A stretch of 64,000 bases of DNA from VRUE01 sp963702035 (GTDB lineage: Bacteria; Actinomycetota; Thermoleophilia; Solirubrobacterales; 70-9): the NCBI GenBank assembly GCA_963702035.1, contig OY969700.1:2294001-2358000 (forward strand), in the 5' to 3' direction. Below, piece after piece: positions 30,568 through 39,855 of the stretch. Both the position numbers and the translations under genes were made by a program. The stretch's first letter is position 1; every line of letters starts with the position of its first letter. The notes under the pieces were generated by a model. The model did no database searches. It was not told the origin of the DNA and worked only from the letters and a program-made list of their open reading frames with translations.

Positions 30568-33500
30568 ATGCCCGAGCGCGACTACATAGCCGCTACCAGG
30601 GAGCGCGTCGTCGTCTTCGACGGCGGCATGGGCGCGACCCTGGAGCAGTTCGACCTGACTCAGGAGGACTACGGCGGCCTGCTCGGCAAATGCCACGAGG
30701 CGCTGGTCCTCAACCGCCCCGACGTGATCGAGGGCGTTCACGCCTCGATGCTCGAGGCCGGCGCCGAGGTGGTCGAGACCGACAGCTTCCAGGGCTCGCG
30801 GCTGAAGCTCGAGGAGTGGGGGCTGGGCGAGCACACGCTGGAGATCAACCGCGGTGCGGCGGAAATCGCGCGCAAGGCGGCGGGCGAGAACCGCTTCGTC
30901 GCCGGCTCGATCGGGCCGACCGGTTTCCTGCCCGCCTCTGACGATCCGACCCTGGGCGACATCTCCTTCCGCAAGCTGGTCGAGGTCTTCGCCGAACAGG
31001 CGAAGGGCTTGGTCGAGGGGGGCGCCGACCTGATCATCATCGAGACCGCGCAGGACATCCTCGAGGTCAAGGCCTCGATCTTCGGCGCCCGCGAGGCGTT
31101 CGCCGAGGCGGGCCGCACGCTGCCGATCCAGTGCAGCGTCTCGTTGCTGCCGCAGGGCGGCAAGATGCTGCTCGGTACCGACATCCAGGCGGTGCTGACG
31201 ACGCTGACCGCGCTCGACGTCGACGTGATCGGGCTCAACTGCTCGACCGGCCCCGAGGACATGCGCGAGGCGATCCGCTTCCTAGGCGAGCACAGCCCGC
31301 TGCCGGTTCACTGCATCCCCAACGCCGGCCTGCCGCTGCAGGGGCCCGATGGCGAGACGATCTTCCCCGAACAGCCCGAGCCGCTGGCCGCGACTCTGGG
31401 CGAGTTCGTCGAGCGCTACGGCGTCGGCATCGTCGGCGGCTGCTGCGGGACCACCCCCGAGCACATCGCGGCGATCCGCGCGCGGGTCAACGGCCGCGTG
31501 CCCGGCGAGCGCCCGGCGCCGGGGCCGATCGAGGTCTCCTCGATGATGACCTCGACGCCGCTGGTCCAGGAGCCGCGCCCGACCCTGGTCGGCGAGCGGG
31601 TCAACTCGCAGGGCTCGCGCAAGGCCAAGGAGCTGCTGCTCGCCGACGACTACGACGGCCTCGTCCAGGTCGCCGAAGACCAGGTCGAAGGCGGCGCCCA
31701 CGTGCTCGACATCTGCGTGGCGCTGACCGAGCGCGCCGACGAGGACGAGCAGATGGTCGCCGTGGTCGAGCGGATCTCGCTGACCCAGCCGGCGCCGATC
31801 CAGGTCGACTCGACCGAGCCCGACGTCATCGCGGCCGCGCTGGAGAAGATCCCCGGCAGGGCGATCGTCAACTCGATCAACCTCGAGGCCGGCGAGGACA
31901 AGGCCAACGTCGTCGCGCCGCTGGCCAAGGCGCACGGGGCGGCGCTGATCGCGCTGACGATCGACGAGGTCGGGATGGCGAAGACGGCCGAGCGCAAGGT
32001 CGAGATCGCCAAGCGGATCCGTGACCTGGTCTGCGAGAAGCACGGTCTCGACCCCGAGGCGCTGATCTTCGACGCGCTCACCTTCACCCTGACCACCGGC
32101 GACGACGAGTGGAAGCCCTCGGCCGTCGAGACGATCGAGGGGATCCGGCGGATCAAGGCAGAGATCCCGGGCGTAAAGACCTCGCTCGGCGTCTCCAACG
32201 TCTCCTTCGGCGTCGGCCAGCCGGCCCGCGCCGTGCTCAACTCGGTCTTCCTGCACCACTGCGTCGACGCCGGGCTCGACCTGGCGATGGTCAACCCGAA
32301 CCACATCACTCCCTACTCGGAGATCTCCGACGAGGAGCGCGAGCTGACCGACGACCTCGTCTTCAACCGGCGCGAGGACGCGCTGGAGCGCTTCATCGGG
32401 CATTTCGAGTCCAAGGGCGAGGAGGCTGCCGAGGAGGCGGAGGACCCGACCGCCGGGATGGAGCCCGAGGAGGCCCTGCACTGGCACATCCTGCGCCGCA
32501 AGAAGGACGGGGTCGAGGAGTGGATCGACCGCTCGAACGAGAAGATCGGCGCCGTCCCGACGCTGAACGAGGTGCTGCTGCCGGCGATGAAGGAGGTCGG
32601 CGACAAATTCGGGGCCGGCGAACTGATCCTGCCCTTCGTCCTGCAGTCGGCCGAAGTGATGAAGTGCGCCGTGGCGCGGCTGGAGAACTACCTCGACCGG
32701 ATCGAGGGCCACACCAAGGGCAAGGTCGTGATCGCGACCGTGTTCGGCGACGTCCACGACATCGGCAAGTCGCTGGTCAACACGATCCTCACCAACAACG
32801 GCTACACCGTGGTCGACCTCGGCAAGCAGGTCCCGGTCGAGACGATCATCGAGGCCGCGGTCGAGAACGAGGCCGACGCGATCGGCCTCTCCGCGCTGCT
32901 CGTCTCGACCTCGAAGCAGATGCCGATCTGCATCCAGGAGTTGCACCAGCGCGGTCTCGAGTTCCCGGTGCTGATCGGCGGCGCCGCGATCAATCGCGAC
33001 TTCGGCCGCCGCACGCTCTACCCGCACGGCAAAGAGTCCGACGACGTCTATGAGCCCGGGGTCTTCTACTGCAAGGACGCCTTCCAGGGCCTCGACACGA
33101 TGGACGCGCTCGTTGACGACGCCGCGCGCGAGGCGCTGGTCGAGCGGATCCACGCCGAGGCGAAGACACTGCGCGAGAAGCCCGTCGTCGTTGACGACTC
33201 GCCGCCGACCACCGACGCGAGCGTGCGTTCGGCGGCCGTCACCGACAACCCGATCCCAGAGTCGCCGTTCCAGGGTGCTCGCGAGGTCGAGATCGACCTC
33301 GACGAGGTCTTCCCCTACCTCGACCGTCACGTGCTCTTCAAGCTGCACTGGGGCGGCAAAGGCGTCAAGGGCGAGGCCTGGCGCGCGCTGATCGAGGGCG
33401 ACGGGGAGGAGGAGGGCTTCGCGCCCCGCCTCGAGCGGATGTGGCGCGAGCAGGGCTACCTCCACCCGCGGGCGCGGCTCGGCTACTTCCCCTGCAACTC

Positions 33501-34101
33501 GGTGGGCAACGAGCTGGTCGTCTTCGACCCCGAGGATCCCGAGCGTGAGCTGGAGCGGCTCGTCTTCCCGCGCCAGCCCAAGCACGACCGGATCTGCCTC
33601 GCCGACTTCTACCGCCCGCTCGACAGCGGCGAACGCGACGTGGTTGCCCTTCAGGGCGTCACCGTCGGGCCCGAGGTGACCGAGTTGATCGAGCGGCTCG
33701 AGGGCGAAGGCGAGTTCGCCGAGCAGCTCTTCGTCCACGGCCTCGGCGTGCAGTCGGCCGAGGGCCTGGCCGAGTGGCTGCACGCCCAGGTGCGCCGCGA
33801 GCTAGGCATCGAGCCCGACCAGGGCCGCCGCTACTCCTGGGGCTACCCGGCCTGCCCCGACCAGTCCGAGCACGAGAAGGTCTGGCGCCTGCTCGACCTC
33901 GAGCGGATCGGCATGACCCTCTCCGACGGCTTCGCCGTGACCCCCGAGCAGTCGACCGTGGCGATAGTCGCCCATCATCCCCAGGCCGTCTACTTCGGCA
34001 TGAAGTCCGGCTTCATCCCCGAGGACAAGGCCCCCGACGAACTGATCGCCGGCACCGAGCGAGGCGGCCAGATCCCCCCTGAGCGCGAGCCGGTGGGGTA
34101 G
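30568..34101 (+). CDS. metH: Cobalamin-dependent methionine synthase
   Basis: 1177 aa, all modules in order: homocysteine-binding domain with VFDGGMGATLEQ and the zinc Cys of LNCSTGP and GGCCGTTPEH; pterin domain (TLVGERVNSQGSRKAKELL); cap helices; B12-binding domain with DVHDIGKSLVNTIL (the DxHxxG His ligates cobalt) and LSALLVSTSKQM; and the C-terminal SAM-dependent reactivation domain (RRYSWGYPACPDQSEHEKVWRLL). Methylates homocysteine using 5-methyl-THF. ATG 30568 begins MPERDYIAATRERVVVFDGG; an in-frame ATG 14 codons earlier lies in the family E hairpin. No cobalamin riboswitch is seen upstream. Confidence 0.96.
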   Translation: MPERDYIAATRERVVVFDGGMGATLEQFDLTQEDYGGLLGKCHEALVLNRPDVIEGVHASMLEAGAEVVETDSFQGSRLKLEEWGLGEHTLEINRGAAEIARKAAGENRFVAGSIGPTGFLPASDDPTLGDISFRKLVEVFAEQAKGLVEGGADLIIIETAQDILEVKASIFGAREAFAEAGRTLPIQCSVSLLPQGGKMLLGTDIQAVLTTLTALDVDVIGLNCSTGPEDMREAIRFLGEHSPLPVHCIPNAGLPLQGPDGETIFPEQPEPLAATLGEFVERYGVGIVGGCCGTTPEHIAAIRARVNGRVPGERPAPGPIEVSSMMTSTPLVQEPRPTLVGERVNSQGSRKAKELLLADDYDGLVQVAEDQVEGGAHVLDICVALTERADEDEQMVAVVERISLTQPAPIQVDSTEPDVIAAALEKIPGRAIVNSINLEAGEDKANVVAPLAKAHGAALIALTIDEVGMAKTAERKVEIAKRIRDLVCEKHGLDPEALIFDALTFTLTTGDDEWKPSAVETIEGIRRIKAEIPGVKTSLGVSNVSFGVGQPARAVLNSVFLHHCVDAGLDLAMVNPNHITPYSEISDEERELTDDLVFNRREDALERFIGHFESKGEEAAEEAEDPTAGMEPEEALHWHILRRKKDGVEEWIDRSNEKIGAVPTLNEVLLPAMKEVGDKFGAGELILPFVLQSAEVMKCAVARLENYLDRIEGHTKGKVVIATVFGDVHDIGKSLVNTILTNNGYTVVDLGKQVPVETIIEAAVENEADAIGLSALLVSTSKQMPICIQELHQRGLEFPVLIGGAAINRDFGRRTLYPHGKESDDVYEPGVFYCKDAFQGLDTMDALVDDAAREALVERIHAEAKTLREKPVVVDDSPPTTDASVRSAAVTDNPIPESPFQGAREVEIDLDEVFPYLDRHVLFKLHWGGKGVKGEAWRALIEGDGEEEGFAPRLERMWREQGYLHPRARLGYFPCNSVGNELVVFDPEDPERELERLVFPRQPKHDRICLADFYRPLDSGERDVVALQGVTVGPEVTELIERLEGEGEFAEQLFVHGLGVQSAEGLAEWLHAQVRRELGIEPDQGRRYSWGYPACPDQSEHEKVWRLLDLERIGMTLSDGFAVTPEQSTVAIVAHHPQAVYFGMKSGFIPEDKAPDELIAGTERGGQIPPEREPVG

Positions 34102-34111
34102 CGATCACGAG

Positions 34112-34186
34112 TTCCGGGGGGAGGATTCGAACCCAACCGCCTCTTGGACCAAAACCAAGCGTGCTAGCCAATTACACCACCCCGGA
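34112..34186 (-). tRNA. tRNA-Gln (anticodon TTG)
   Basis: On the minus strand: acceptor TCCGGGG pairing with CCCCGGA, D-arm GTGT/GCAC, anticodon stem CTTGG/CCAAG around loop TTTTGGT (TTG), and GTTCGAAT in the T loop. No CCA is encoded. The T-stem is poor, with two mismatches and a wobble out of five pairs, which is odd for a functional tRNA. It ends about 10 bp from the metH stop. Confidence 0.85.
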
Positions 34187-34254
34187 TTGGCTTGGGACAT
34201 TACCGCGAGACGACGAAGCAATCTTTCGTCCGAGATACGAACTAGTGTTCGTAT

Positions 34255-35022
34255 ATGCCGAGGTACACCGAGGACGAGGCACGTGAGGCGGTTGCCGTGT
34301 CGGAGTCGTACAGCGAGGTGCTGCGTCGTCTTGGCATGCGGCCTGCGGGTGGTAATCACGCTCTGCTGAAGAAATACGTAGACGAGGTTTGGAAGATCTC
34401 GACCGACCACTTCGATCCGGGAGCGGCTGCGACGAGAAACCTCCATAGCTCTCCAAGGCCGCTGGCCGAGATCCTTGTCCGCGGATCGACCTACTCGCGG
34501 GGCAAGGTCAAGCAGCGGCTCTTCGAGGTGGGTATGAAGGAGCGTGTTTGTGAGATGTGCGGCCAAGACGAAAACTGGCGTGGCAGCCGCATGGCGCTGA
34601 TCCTCGATCACATCAACGGGACGCCGGAGGACAACCGGATCGAGAATCTGCGGATCGTCTGCCCGAATTGCGCTGCGACTCTCGATACCCATTGCGGCCG
34701 GAAAAACCGGATGCAGGCTCCCACCCGGGTCTGCAAGCGATGCGGGCGTGAGTTCACCGCCAAATATCGACGACACCGCTATTGCTCACGCGCGTGTGGA
34801 ATCAGGTGGGATCGGTCAAGCGTGAGAGGAAAGCCGCACATGGACCAGCGCAGGGTTGAGCGGCCTCCCTACGACCAGCTCTTGAAGGAAATCGAGCGCC
34901 ATGGCCACGTTGCGATCGGCTGCAAATACGGCGTCTCCGACAACGCGGTCCGCAAGTGGGTGCGGTTCTATAAGCGGCAGACGGAGCGCGAAGCGACCGA
35001 ATCGGCCTCCGCTCAGGACTAA
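34255..35022 (+). CDS. HNH endonuclease domain protein with zinc fingers
   Basis: 255 aa. N-terminal helical part (YTEDEAREAVAVSESYSEVLRRLGMRPAGGNH), then an HNH core: CEMCGQDENWRGSRMALILDHINGTPEDNRIENLRIVCPNC, with DH and N at active-site positions and two Cys pairs for zinc. A second Cys4 ribbon follows (CKRCGREFTAKYRRHRYCSRACG), then a C-terminal HTH (GHVAIGCKYGVSDNAVRKWVRFYK). Such proteins occur in phages and as free-standing homing-like genes. Codon use is visibly less GC-rich than its neighbours and it sits beside a tRNA, both hints of acquisition by transfer. Confidence 0.8.
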   Translation: MPRYTEDEAREAVAVSESYSEVLRRLGMRPAGGNHALLKKYVDEVWKISTDHFDPGAAATRNLHSSPRPLAEILVRGSTYSRGKVKQRLFEVGMKERVCEMCGQDENWRGSRMALILDHINGTPEDNRIENLRIVCPNCAATLDTHCGRKNRMQAPTRVCKRCGREFTAKYRRHRYCSRACGIRWDRSSVRGKPHMDQRRVERPPYDQLLKEIERHGHVAIGCKYGVSDNAVRKWVRFYKRQTEREATESASAQD

Positions 35023-35053
35023 TCCCGTCCGCGCTGGGGCTTAAGGTTGCTGC

Positions 35054-35623
35054 ATGGAGATGGGTGGAGCGGCGCTGGACCCGGAAGTCCGCGAAGGGCT
35101 GGCGCGCAGCTGGAAGGCGTTGATGGCGGTCGGCATCTTCGCGATCGTCATTGGCTGCATCGCGATCGTCGTGCCCGCGGTGGCCTCGGTCGGGACGGCG
35201 ATTTTCATCGGCTGGATCCTGGTCGTCGCCGGGGCCTTCCTCGTCGCCGGCGCCTTTACCGCGCACTCGATCGGCTCGGTCATCCTTCGCCTGCTTTGGG
35301 CTTTCCTCACGGTCATCGTCGGCCTCTGGCTGATCGTCGAACCGCACAACGGCACCCTGACCCTGACCCTTGTGCTCGGCATCTACTTCCTCTTCATGGG
35401 CCTCACCCGAATCTTCGTCGCCTTCGCCGGCCGCGGCCAGCAGGGCGCGGGCCTGGTCGGCCTCAGCGGCATAGCCGGCCTTCTGATCGGCATCCTCGTA
35501 CTGGCCAAGTTCCCCAGCAGCGCCGACTGGGCAATCGGCCTCCTCGTAGGCATAGACCTGATCTTCGCCGGCTGGACCCTGACCTCAGTAGCTCTGGTCG
35601 GTCGCGACCTCTCCCGAAGCTAA
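35054..35623 (+). CDS. HdeD/DUF308 family membrane protein
   Basis: 189 aa with six hydrophobic helices in three similar pairs, the DUF308/HdeD layout: GIFAIVIGCIAIVVPAVAS, GWILVVAGAFLVAGAF, VIVGLWLIVEPHNG, LGIYFLFMGLTRIFVAF and so on. E. coli HdeD is linked to acid resistance; here the role is unknown. ATG 35054 follows a purine-rich leader weakly. It is followed by a family B palindrome, then glmU. Confidence 0.82.
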   Translation: MEMGGAALDPEVREGLARSWKALMAVGIFAIVIGCIAIVVPAVASVGTAIFIGWILVVAGAFLVAGAFTAHSIGSVILRLLWAFLTVIVGLWLIVEPHNGTLTLTLVLGIYFLFMGLTRIFVAFAGRGQQGAGLVGLSGIAGLLIGILVLAKFPSSADWAIGLLVGIDLIFAGWTLTSVALVGRDLSRS

Positions 35624-35659
35624 CGCTCCGGAAAAGCACGCCTTTTGCGGCGTTGGGCT

Positions 35660-35778
35660 GAGCGAGGATGGGGCATCCCGGAGTGCGCGGCGTCCTCTTT
35701 TCGCCCGGCGGGTCAGCGAGAGCTGGGCCGCGCTGGTGGCGAAAACCCAGCAAACGGAGGGATGCCCCATCCTCGCTC
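35660..35778. repeat. Family B palindromic element, copy B1
   Basis: Perfect 20-bp arms (35660-35679 and 35759-35778; starting GAGCGAGGATGGGGC). Inside are the core strands GCGGCGTCCTCTTTTCGCCC and GGCGAAAACCCAGCA. Two more copies with other arms lie inside the gene at 51714. It occupies the DUF308-glmU intergenic space. Confidence 0.88.
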
Positions 35779-35799
35779 CCCCGGCATTACGATCCTGAG

Positions 35800-37191
35800 G
35801 TGAGTTCGCCTCTGGTCCTGGTCATGGCGGCCGGCGCAGGTACCCGCATGCGCTCGAGCTTGCCGAAGATGCTCCATCCCGTCTGCGGGAGGCCGCTGGT
35901 CGCCTGGCCGATCCTTGCCGCGCGCGAGGCCGGGGCCGGTCGCGTGGCGGCGATCGTCTCCCCCGGCATCGACATCTCCGCCGGTCTGCCCGACGGCGTC
36001 GAGACGGTGGTGCAGCCGCAGCCGGACGGGACCGGGGGCGCCGTGCGCGCCGCGATGCCGCTGATCGAGGAGGCGGAGACGGTTCTCGTCCTCTCGGGGG
36101 ACCACCCGCTGATCTCGGCCGAGATCGTTTCCGGCTTCCTCGACGCTCATGCCGGCTCCGATGCCGCGGCGACGATGATGACGATCGAGCTCGAGGACCC
36201 GGGCAGCTACGGGCGCGTCGTGCGCGGCGCCGACGGCGAGGTCGAGCGTGTGGTCGAGGCGAAAGCCGCCGGCGATGCCGGCGCCGAGGAGCTTGCGATC
36301 CGCGAAATCAACGCCGGCACCTACGCCTTCGACGCCGGCCCGCTCGCGATCGCCCTGGCGGGGCTGTCGAACGACAACGCCCAGGGCGAGTACTACCTCA
36401 CCGACGTCTTCGCTGCGCTGCGCGAGGCCGGCCATTCCGTCGCCGCCCACCGCGCCGATGACTTCGCGGTGACGATGGGGGTCAACAACCGGGTCGAGCT
36501 TGCCGGCGTCGAGGCGGAGGGCCGCCGCCGCATACTCGAGCGCCACATGCTCGCCGGGGTCACCGTCGTCGATCCCGGCACGACCTGGGTCGACGCGGAC
36601 GTCGAGATCGCCGCCGACGCCCGGATCGAGCCCGGCACGAGCTTGCGCGGCGACACCGCGGTCGGCGCCGGCTCGGTCGTCGGGCCGCTCAGCACGTTGA
36701 TCGACACCAGCCTGGGCGAGGGCGTCAACGTCATCCACTCCTACCTGGTCGAGTGCGACGTGCTCGACGGCTGCAGCGTCGGCCCCTTCGCCTACTTGCG
36801 CCCCGGCGCTCACCTCGAGCCGGGTGCCAAGGCCGGCACCTTCGTCGAGATCAAGAACTCGCAAATCGGGGCGGGCGCCAAGGTTCCCCATCTCGCCTAC
36901 ATCGGCGACGCCGACGTCGGCGCGGGCAGCAATCTGGGCGCCGGCACGATCACCGCCAACTACGACGGTTTCCGCAAGCACCGCACGACGATCGGCACCG
37001 ATGTGCGGCTCGGCGTTGACACGATGCTGATCGCCCCGGTACAAGTCGGGGACGCCGCCTACACTGGCGCCGGAGCTGTGATCAAGCACGATGTCCCCGA
37101 GGGGGCGCTTGCGGTGAGCCAGAACGACCAGAGGAACATCGAGGGCTACGCGGAGGGCAAGTCCGCGAAGGCCCGTGAGGAGGATTCGTGA
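35800..37191 (+). CDS. glmU: Bifunctional UDP-GlcNAc pyrophosphorylase / GlcN-1-P acetyltransferase
   Basis: 463 aa. Makes UDP-GlcNAc for peptidoglycan. The N-terminal uridyltransferase has VMAAGAGTRMRSSLPKMLHPVCGRP and LSGDHPLIS; the C-terminal left-handed beta helix has hexapeptide repeats, with LEPGAKAGTFVEIKNSQIGAGAKVPHLAYIGDADVGAGSNLGAGTITANYDG, the acetyltransferase signature. GTG 35800 (MSSPLVLVMAAGAG) is right at the domain start. Ends by overlapping prs (GTGA), the classic glmU-prs pair. Confidence 0.96.
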   Translation: MSSPLVLVMAAGAGTRMRSSLPKMLHPVCGRPLVAWPILAAREAGAGRVAAIVSPGIDISAGLPDGVETVVQPQPDGTGGAVRAAMPLIEEAETVLVLSGDHPLISAEIVSGFLDAHAGSDAAATMMTIELEDPGSYGRVVRGADGEVERVVEAKAAGDAGAEELAIREINAGTYAFDAGPLAIALAGLSNDNAQGEYYLTDVFAALREAGHSVAAHRADDFAVTMGVNNRVELAGVEAEGRRRILERHMLAGVTVVDPGTTWVDADVEIAADARIEPGTSLRGDTAVGAGSVVGPLSTLIDTSLGEGVNVIHSYLVECDVLDGCSVGPFAYLRPGAHLEPGAKAGTFVEIKNSQIGAGAKVPHLAYIGDADVGAGSNLGAGTITANYDGFRKHRTTIGTDVRLGVDTMLIAPVQVGDAAYTGAGAVIKHDVPEGALAVSQNDQRNIEGYAEGKSAKAREEDS

Positions 37192-38216
37192 GCACGATCG
37201 AGCAGCGCCCCGAGGCGGCGCCAACCGCCATCCCGCACGACTACTCGAAGCGGATGATGGTCTTCGGCGGCCGCAGCTCGATGGAGCTGGCCGCCAAGGT
37301 CGCCGGCAAGCTCGAACTCGACCTCGGCCAGGTGACGCTGAAGACCTTCGCCAACGGCGAGGTCTACTGCCGCTACGAGGAGTCGATCCGCGGCGCCGAC
37401 GTCTTCATCGTGCAGTCAACCTGCGCCAACGAGCAGAGCGAGATGACGCCGAACGACGCGATAGTCGAGCTGCTGACGATGATCGACGCCGCCCAGGGCG
37501 CCTCGGCGCACCGCATCATCGCCGTCCTGCCCTGGTACGGCTACGCGCGCCAGGACAAGAAGTCCGCCCCGCGCGAGCCGATCTCGGCCCGGATCATGGC
37601 CAAGTGCCTCGAGGCCGTCGGTACCGACCGCGTCCTCACCATGGATCTGCACGCCGGCCAGGTGCAGGGCTTCTTCCACGTCCCGGTCGACCACATGACG
37701 GCGATGCCGATGCTGACCCAGTGGTTCGCCGACCAGGAACTGAGCGAGGAGCTGGTGATCGTCTCTCCCGATGCCGGCCGGGTCAAGACCGCGCGCAACT
37801 TCGCCCGCCGCATCGGCACCCACTGGGCGGTGATGGAGAAGGAGCGTCCCGCCCAGCAGGTGGCCGAGATCGGCTACGTGGTCGGCGACGTCAAAGGGAA
37901 GACCGCGGTTCTCGTCGACGACATGATCGACACCGCGGGGACGCTCTGCGCCGCCGCCCAGACGGTGCTCGACGAGGGTGCCGCACGGGTGATCGCCTGC
38001 GCCACGCACGGCGTCTTCTCCGGCCCCGCGTACGAACGCCTCGCCGACTCGGCGATCGAGCGGATCGTCGTCACCGACACGATTCCACTTCGCCCCGGCG
38101 CCCCGGACAACATCACGGTGCTCTCGACCGCCGGCACCTTCGCCGACTCGATCCGCCGCATCTTCACCGACGATTCGGTCTCAGAGATCTTCGCCGGCGA
38201 GAACCAGCTCTTTTGA
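37188..38216 (+). CDS. prs: Ribose-phosphate pyrophosphokinase
   Basis: 342 aa. Makes PRPP from ribose-5-P and ATP. Visible are KTFANGEVYCRYEES, LPWYGYARQDKKSAPREPISA, the metal-site MDLHAGQVQGFFHVPVDH, the PRPP loop VDDMIDTAGTL and the catalytic Arg/Lys in the DAGRVKTARNFA region. It carries an N-terminal extension of about 18 residues. GTG start is within the glmU stop. Confidence 0.96.
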   Translation: MSTIEQRPEAAPTAIPHDYSKRMMVFGGRSSMELAAKVAGKLELDLGQVTLKTFANGEVYCRYEESIRGADVFIVQSTCANEQSEMTPNDAIVELLTMIDAAQGASAHRIIAVLPWYGYARQDKKSAPREPISARIMAKCLEAVGTDRVLTMDLHAGQVQGFFHVPVDHMTAMPMLTQWFADQELSEELVIVSPDAGRVKTARNFARRIGTHWAVMEKERPAQQVAEIGYVVGDVKGKTAVLVDDMIDTAGTLCAAAQTVLDEGAARVIACATHGVFSGPAYERLADSAIERIVVTDTIPLRPGAPDNITVLSTAGTFADSIRRIFTDDSVSEIFAGENQLF

Positions 38217-38238
38217 CGCGGGCGGCCGCGACGAGCCA

Positions 38239-38355
38239 TGGTGTCTGGGCGGCCATGACCGGCGCGATACGGCCTCTCCCCGACGCCCCACGTAGCGCTG
38301 CTACGCGGGGGTCGTGTCGTGACCGTCTCGCTTGGTCCTGACCATCCAGCCATCC
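38239..38355. repeat. Family F palindromic element, copy F1
   Basis: Core ACCGGCGCGATACGGCC, CTCCCCGACGCCCCACG, hairpin CGTAGCGCTGCTACG, then GGGGTCGTGTCGTGACCG and CTCGCTTGGTC. Imperfect arms GGTGTCTGGGCGGCCATGACC-like and GGTCCTGACCATCCAGCCATCC flank it. It ends one base before the GDPD start codon. A second, inverted copy is at 39856. Confidence 0.75.
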
Positions 38356-39120
38356 ATGTCTCGCCTTGCCGACCGCTCTGAACTGCTGAAGGTGGGGCAC
38401 AAGGGGGCAGATTCGATCATCCTGGGGAACACCCTTGAGAGCTTTGAAAAAGGGGTCGAGGTCGGGGTCGACGTCATCGAGCTCGACGTGCTCTGGACGC
38501 GCGACGGGCACCCGCGCATCGAGGCGGCGGAGCGGACGCCGCTGATCGTCGCCCACGACTGGCATGACGCGGAAGGACGCGAGCCGCTGACCCTGGCCGA
38601 AGCGCTCGACGCCTTCACGAAGCCGCCGCTCGACCGGGTCGAGGTCGATCTCGACATCAAGCTGCCCGGGCGGGAGGAGGAGATCGTCGCCGCCGTCCGC
38701 GAGCGCGGGCTGCTCGACCGCGCGATGGTCTCGACCATGGAGCTCTTCACCCTGGCCAAGGTCGGTGCGCTCGAGCCGGGCCTGCGGCGCGGCTGGACCT
38801 ATCCCAGGGTGACCAAGGACTGGACCTCGAAGCGCTGGGCGAAGCCGCCGATGCTCGCTGCGCTGGTCTGGATGCGCCACCGCCTGCCCGGCCTCGCCGC
38901 CCGCGAACTGCCCAAGATGGGGGTCGAGGCGATGTGGGTCTACCACCCGCTCGTCAGCCGCCAGCTCGCCAAGATCACCGCCCTGGCCGGAGTCGAGCTG
39001 ATCGCCTGGACGGTCGACGACGCGAGCCGCATGGAGAAGCTCGTGGCCGCGGGCGTAGACGGCATCTGCTCCAACGACCCCCGCCTTTTCGCTTCGATCG
39101 ACGGTCGATTGGACAGTTGA
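38356..39120 (+). CDS. Glycerophosphodiester phosphodiesterase family protein
   Basis: 254 aa TIM-barrel enzyme hydrolysing glycerophosphodiesters to glycerol-3-phosphate and an alcohol. The start SELLKVGHKGADSIILGNTLESFEKGVEVGVDVIELDVLWTRDGHPRI contains the catalytic His-Lys-Gly (normally HRG), the Glu/Asp metal ligands and the second His as HDW. The C-terminal WTVDDASRMEKLVAAGVDGICSNDP is diagnostic. HKG in place of HRG is unusual but seen in some homologues. ATG 38356 chosen; an upstream start is inside the F1 repeat. Confidence 0.88.
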   Translation: MSRLADRSELLKVGHKGADSIILGNTLESFEKGVEVGVDVIELDVLWTRDGHPRIEAAERTPLIVAHDWHDAEGREPLTLAEALDAFTKPPLDRVEVDLDIKLPGREEEIVAAVRERGLLDRAMVSTMELFTLAKVGALEPGLRRGWTYPRVTKDWTSKRWAKPPMLAALVWMRHRLPGLAARELPKMGVEAMWVYHPLVSRQLAKITALAGVELIAWTVDDASRMEKLVAAGVDGICSNDPRLFASIDGRLDS

Positions 39121-39147
39121 CCACCCTATAGAGGGGTCAACTGTCCA
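39110..39147. repeat. Palindrome (probable family E, copy E6) at convergent gene ends
   Basis: TGGACAGTTGACC, loop ACCCTATAGAGG, GGTCAACTGTCCA: 13-bp perfect stem. The left arm holds the stop codon of the GDPD gene. It could be a bidirectional terminator between GDPD and the ruined membrane gene. Confidence 0.75.
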
Positions 39148-39637
39148 GTGAACATCAGACGGTGCCGGGGGTGGCCGTCGGCGGCGCGTTGCGGCCACGC
39201 TTGCGCTTTACGGCCGACTCCATGTCCTCGGCGCTGAAGCCGCCGACTGCCTGGCCGTCCAGCGCGTAGCGGTAGAGCGCTACGCCGAAGATGCCGCTCA
39301 GGGCTTTGCTGATCAGCAGGGAGATGGCGAGGCCGATGGCGCCGATCACGACCAGCAGGGCGCCGACGAAGCCGGCCGACGCCCAGACGAGGACGCCCAG
39401 CGCGATGACGATCGCGCTGGGCAGCACGCCGAAGAGGAGACCGCGCCGCCGATCGCGATGTTGCCGGTGATCTGGGCGCCCCAGCGCGATTTGAACAGGT
39501 GTGCCGAGCGCTTCAACGTCTCGAACGGCCCGGCGCCCTCGATCGCGATCACGGGCACGGCGAGGAAGGTGACCAGCGACCAGGCCATGCCGACCACCCG
39601 CGCGGCGATCGTCCCGGCGATGCCGCCCTGGTTTTCG

Positions 39638-39803
39638 AGAGAGCCTGCCTCGCAACCCCCGCGCACGTCTGGCGGCGGCGGACACTGCGCGGTGCGGCGT
39701 CCTCAGTCGCCCAAATAGCGCTGCTATTCGGGCTCCCTGCGTCCTTGCCCCGCTTGGTCCGGCGCGCGCCAGCCGCACACGCTGGTTGTGAGGCAGGCTC
39801 TCT
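39638..39803. repeat. Family G palindromic repeat, copy G4, in a broken gene
   Basis: Arms AGAGAGCCTGCCTCGCAACC and GGTTGTGAGGCAGGCTCTCT (one mismatch). Inside: GTGCGGCGTCCTCAGTCGCC, hairpin AATAGCGCTGCTATT, CTCCCTGCGTCCTTGCCC. It preserves an uninterrupted CTCCCTGCGTCCT site, the exact sequence at which the insertion sequence split copies G1 and G2. Confidence 0.85.
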
Positions 39804-39855
39804 AAAAGGACTTCACTCCAACTTCAATTCCGACGCGGTCGGCAAGGCCCGACGT

